Below are positions 6,619 to 8,228 of a stretch of 8,228 nt of DNA, one piece after another. The DNA is from Rickettsiales bacterium (lineage in GTDB: Bacteria > Pseudomonadota > Alphaproteobacteria > Rickettsiales > UBA8987), in contig JAHDHN010000054.1 of NCBI GenBank assembly GCA_020631295.1, positions 1 through 8,228 on the forward strand. Reading direction: 5' to 3'. The translations under genes were made by a program, and so were the position numbers. The notes under the pieces are model-generated. The model was given only the letters and a program-made list of their open reading frames with translations, did no database searches and had not been told where the DNA came from. The first letter of the stretch is position 1. Every line of letters begins with the position of its first letter.

Positions 6619-7884
6619 ATGTGGAAACGCTTTAACAACACAGATGCCTCTTTAGTGACCAAAACCCAGCTATTTCATGAGTGGGTGCATCAGCTGGAGG
6701 CTGAAGGGCGAAAGATTCTGGATTTAGGGCGTGGCAAGCCTTCCACGCCGGCAGAAGCGCGTGCGGTGGAGGCCATGCGCCAAAATATGGACGGGTTGCA
6801 TGATAGCGCAGAAGCAGCGCTTTATGGCACCAATGCATCGGGCGAAATGCTGTATCGTACCACTGTGGCACAGGCATTTACGCGCCTTTATGGCACCGCC
6901 TTTGAGCCGGAAAATATTGTGTTTACACCGGGCGGGCAATTTGGCCTGCTGGCTGCCTTTATGGCAATTGCAGAGACACACCCAAATGGCTATGTGGTCT
7001 GCCTCTCGCCTTACTATCTCAACCATGTGGAGCTGGCACAGTTTTTTCCGTCACACCGTTTGCAAATTCTCTCTGTGCCCGTCACGCCGGAGGATGACGG
7101 CACCATGATTGCTGCAAAGATAGAGGCCGCAGTGGCAGAGAAAGAGGGCGATGTGGCCTGCTTTTTATTTTGCAATCCGGCCAACCCCACAGGCAAGGTG
7201 TTGCGCCCGCATGATTGGCGCGCGCTCATGCCACTGCTCACACGTATGGACCATGCAGCAATCATGCTGGATGAGGCATTCTCTGAGCTGGTATTTGACT
7301 GGGAAGGCAATTTTGAAGATCCCAGCCATTTTAATATTTCTCTGCTGCATAGTGCACCAGAGCTGAAAGAGCGCTGCTTTTTGTTCCGCAGCGGCACCAA
7401 GGCAATGGGCTTGTCGGGTGAGCGCTTGGCGGTGATGGCAGTGCCTGATGCCTATAAGCCCTATGTCACGCGGTTGCAGAGCTTTGCCATTGGCAACCCG
7501 CCACTGGCAGCGCAGGCAGGCATGGCGGCGTGCTTAGAGCAGCTGGATCATGACCGCATGCGCGTGCTCTCAGAGCATTATCAGGCCAATTGTTATGCGC
7601 TGATGCATCATTTTAAGCATGAAAATCGCCGTATTTGGACAGGCAGCCTGCCCGATGCCGGTTTTTACCTGCTGGTGGATTACAGTGATTATATTGGCAC
7701 GCCTATGCCTAAAGAAGCCGCGCGCGCCTATTGGCAACCCAAGGAGGTAATAGAAACCGATATGGATATCGCCTTTGCATTACTGTTCGGCGAGGCCTCC
7801 CTCTGCACCATTCCTGGCAGCTGCTTTGGCTTGCCCGAAAGTGAGGGCTGGCAACGCCTCAGCTTCAGCGCAGGTGAGTGGTAA
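6619..7884 (+). CDS. fold-type I PLP-dependent aminotransferase (class I/II), substrate unknown
   Basis: A 421-residue cytosolic enzyme of the aspartate aminotransferase fold. Family landmarks are all present: the glycine-containing PLP phosphate-binding segment TPGGQFGLLAAF near 109-120; NPANPTGKV with Asn186-Asn189; DEAFSELVF with Asp218, which pairs with the pyridine nitrogen; SGTKAMGLSGERLAV with Schiff-base Lys261 and a following Arg; and the carboxylate-binding Arg413 in QRLSFSAG near the C-terminus. It is thus predicted to be catalytically competent. RGKPS near residues 38-42 is the N-terminal substrate-arm motif, where many relatives have a similar G-x-P. An in-frame TGA (6607-6609) makes ATG 6619 the earliest start, but no Shine-Dalgarno sequence is visible. 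It diverges from the reductase and precedes trpE on the same strand, 138 bp apart with two hairpins between; an aromatic substrate is possible but not shown. Confidence 0.92.
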   Translation: MWKRFNNTDASLVTKTQLFHEWVHQLEAEGRKILDLGRGKPSTPAEARAVEAMRQNMDGLHDSAEAALYGTNASGEMLYRTTVAQAFTRLYGTAFEPENIVFTPGGQFGLLAAFMAIAETHPNGYVVCLSPYYLNHVELAQFFPSHRLQILSVPVTPEDDGTMIAAKIEAAVAEKEGDVACFLFCNPANPTGKVLRPHDWRALMPLLTRMDHAAIMLDEAFSELVFDWEGNFEDPSHFNISLLHSAPELKERCFLFRSGTKAMGLSGERLAVMAVPDAYKPYVTRLQSFAIGNPPLAAQAGMAACLEQLDHDRMRVLSEHYQANCYALMHHFKHENRRIWTGSLPDAGFYLLVDYSDYIGTPMPKEAARAYWQPKEVIETDMDIAFALLFGEASLCTIPGSCFGLPESEGWQRLSFSAGEW

Positions 7885-7896
7885 AGAAATATTGTT

Positions 7897-7917
7897 CCCT
7901 GTGGTTTAACCACAGGG
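7897..7917. terminator. 21-bp perfect palindrome after the aminotransferase, possible terminator hairpin
   Basis: CCCTGTGGTT (7897-7906) and AACCACAGGG (7908-7917) are exact complements around a single T; as RNA an 8-bp stem with a 5-nt loop is likely. It begins 12 nt past the aminotransferase stop, where a terminator would be. No T-run follows on the plus strand and none directly on the minus strand, so it may be a weak terminator, a 3'-end stabiliser, or part of the trpE leader. Confidence 0.5.
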
Positions 7918-7952
7918 TCAAATAGTGAGACAGCATAGTTGTTAGATTTGAT

Positions 7953-7971
7953 CCTGCGGACAAGCCGCAGG
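7953..7971 (+). promoter_or_regulatory. second hairpin in the trpE upstream region
   Basis: CCTGCGG (7953-7959) and CCGCAGG (7965-7971) form a perfect 7-bp stem with loop ACAAG; TTTTT (7980-7984) follows after 8 nt, too far for a typical terminator. Its arms nearly repeat those of the hairpin at 7897-7917, so 7910-7916 can pair with 7953-7959 (6 of 7), and 7898-7904 with 7965-7971 (7 of 7 with one G-U). This permits two alternative folds upstream of trpE, an arrangement compatible with attenuation. No leader peptide with clustered Trp codons is seen. Confidence 0.4.
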
Positions 7972-8022
7972 AAACCATATTTTTCCCTTGCTCCTTATTG
8001 GTTTTTCCGCAAAGAATGTGGC

Positions 8023-8228
8023 ATGTTATATCCGGAGTTTGAGAGTTTTTCTGCAGCCTATAATGCTGGCACACCACAGCTGGTATGGACGGAATATTAC
8101 ACGGATTTGGAAACACCCGTTTCGGCCATGCTCAAGCTCAAGCCTTTGTCTCCGCACGCGCATTTGCTTTATGAATCGGTGCAAGACGGGCATCACCGTG
8201 CGCGCTATTCGGTGATTGCCTTGTTGCC
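8023..8228 (+). CDS. trpE: anthranilate synthase component I, N-terminal part (3' end beyond window)
   Basis: The first 68 complete codons of a chorismate-utilising enzyme that makes anthranilate from chorismate and glutamine-derived ammonia, the first committed step of tryptophan synthesis. The opening FESFSAAYNAGTPQLVW, then DLETPVSAMLKL (about 29-40) and LLYESVQDG followed by RARYSVIAL, matches the N-terminal domain of TrpE, where the LLES-like motif and the segment around it form the tryptophan feedback site; here the motif reads LYES. ATG 8023 was chosen because the protein then begins where relatives do and no other ATG, GTG or TTG is in frame nearby upstream. The ribosome site is poor (AAAGA at 8011-8015). 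The catalytic chorismate-binding domain lies outside the window, so fusion to TrpG cannot be judged. Confidence 0.88.
   Translation, partial: MLYPEFESFSAAYNAGTPQLVWTEYYTDLETPVSAMLKLKPLSPHAHLLYESVQDGHHRARYSVIALL

Noticed and set aside
6610..6621. TATAAC just before the aminotransferase ATG, suggesting a leaderless mRNA
   Set aside because: The -10 would sit only 3 nt before the ATG, placing the transcription start at or after the start codon.
7885..8022. Trp-rich leader peptide (trpL-like) before trpE
   Set aside because: TGG triplets are isolated and not clustered in any short open frame with a start codon and ribosome site.
7988..8215. 75-codon plus-strand open frame overlapping the trpE start
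   Set aside because: It is in a different frame from the clear TrpE N-terminal sequence and has no recognisable features.

Overview
The window looks like a piece of an alphaproteobacterial chromosome. The XseA, TrpE and ferredoxin-NADP reductase proteins read most like alphaproteobacterial versions, and base composition is close to balanced. That assignment comes from family recognition only; no search was run. The genes are ordinary chromosomal ones with no sign of a phage, plasmid, IS element, CRISPR array, tRNA or rRNA.

Layout, left to right. (1) Positions 1-1736, minus strand: a membrane sensor histidine kinase with a periplasmic Cache-type sensor, HisKA and HATPase domains. It runs off the left edge, and a near-perfect ribosome binding site with an in-frame ATG sits right at the end of its ATPase domain. 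(2) Positions 1905-3446, plus strand: xseA, the large subunit of exonuclease VII, diverging from the kinase. (3) Positions 3466-3502: an intrinsic terminator oriented for the minus strand. (4) Positions 3571-4707, minus: a compact YadA-like trimeric autotransporter adhesin with its own promoter-like region and three evenly spaced CGTT boxes. (5) Positions 4870-6270, minus: a two-gene redox unit, thioredoxin-reductase-like ferredoxin-NADP+ reductase followed by an adrenodoxin-type [2Fe-2S] ferredoxin; the 36-bp spacer is mostly four 7-bp tandem repeats. (6) Positions 6271-6618: a 348-bp divergent spacer with no gene but several inverted repeats and a short GC-rich block. (7) Positions 6619-7884, plus: a fold-type I PLP aminotransferase of unassigned substrate. 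(8) Positions 7885-8022: a spacer with two hairpins of similar sequence. (9) Positions 8023 to the right edge, plus: the start of trpE, anthranilate synthase component I.

Functional links. The reductase and ferredoxin plausibly form one NADPH-to-ferredoxin electron chain; no terminal acceptor is encoded here. The aminotransferase and trpE lie on the same strand, but 138 bp and two hairpins separate them, so a shared pathway is not shown. The kinase, xseA and adhesin look like independent units.

No clearly new biological system is evident. The points most worth checking are the internal start site in the kinase frame, the heptad repeats at the ferredoxin ribosome binding site, the palindrome cluster upstream of the reductase, and the paired hairpins before trpE.
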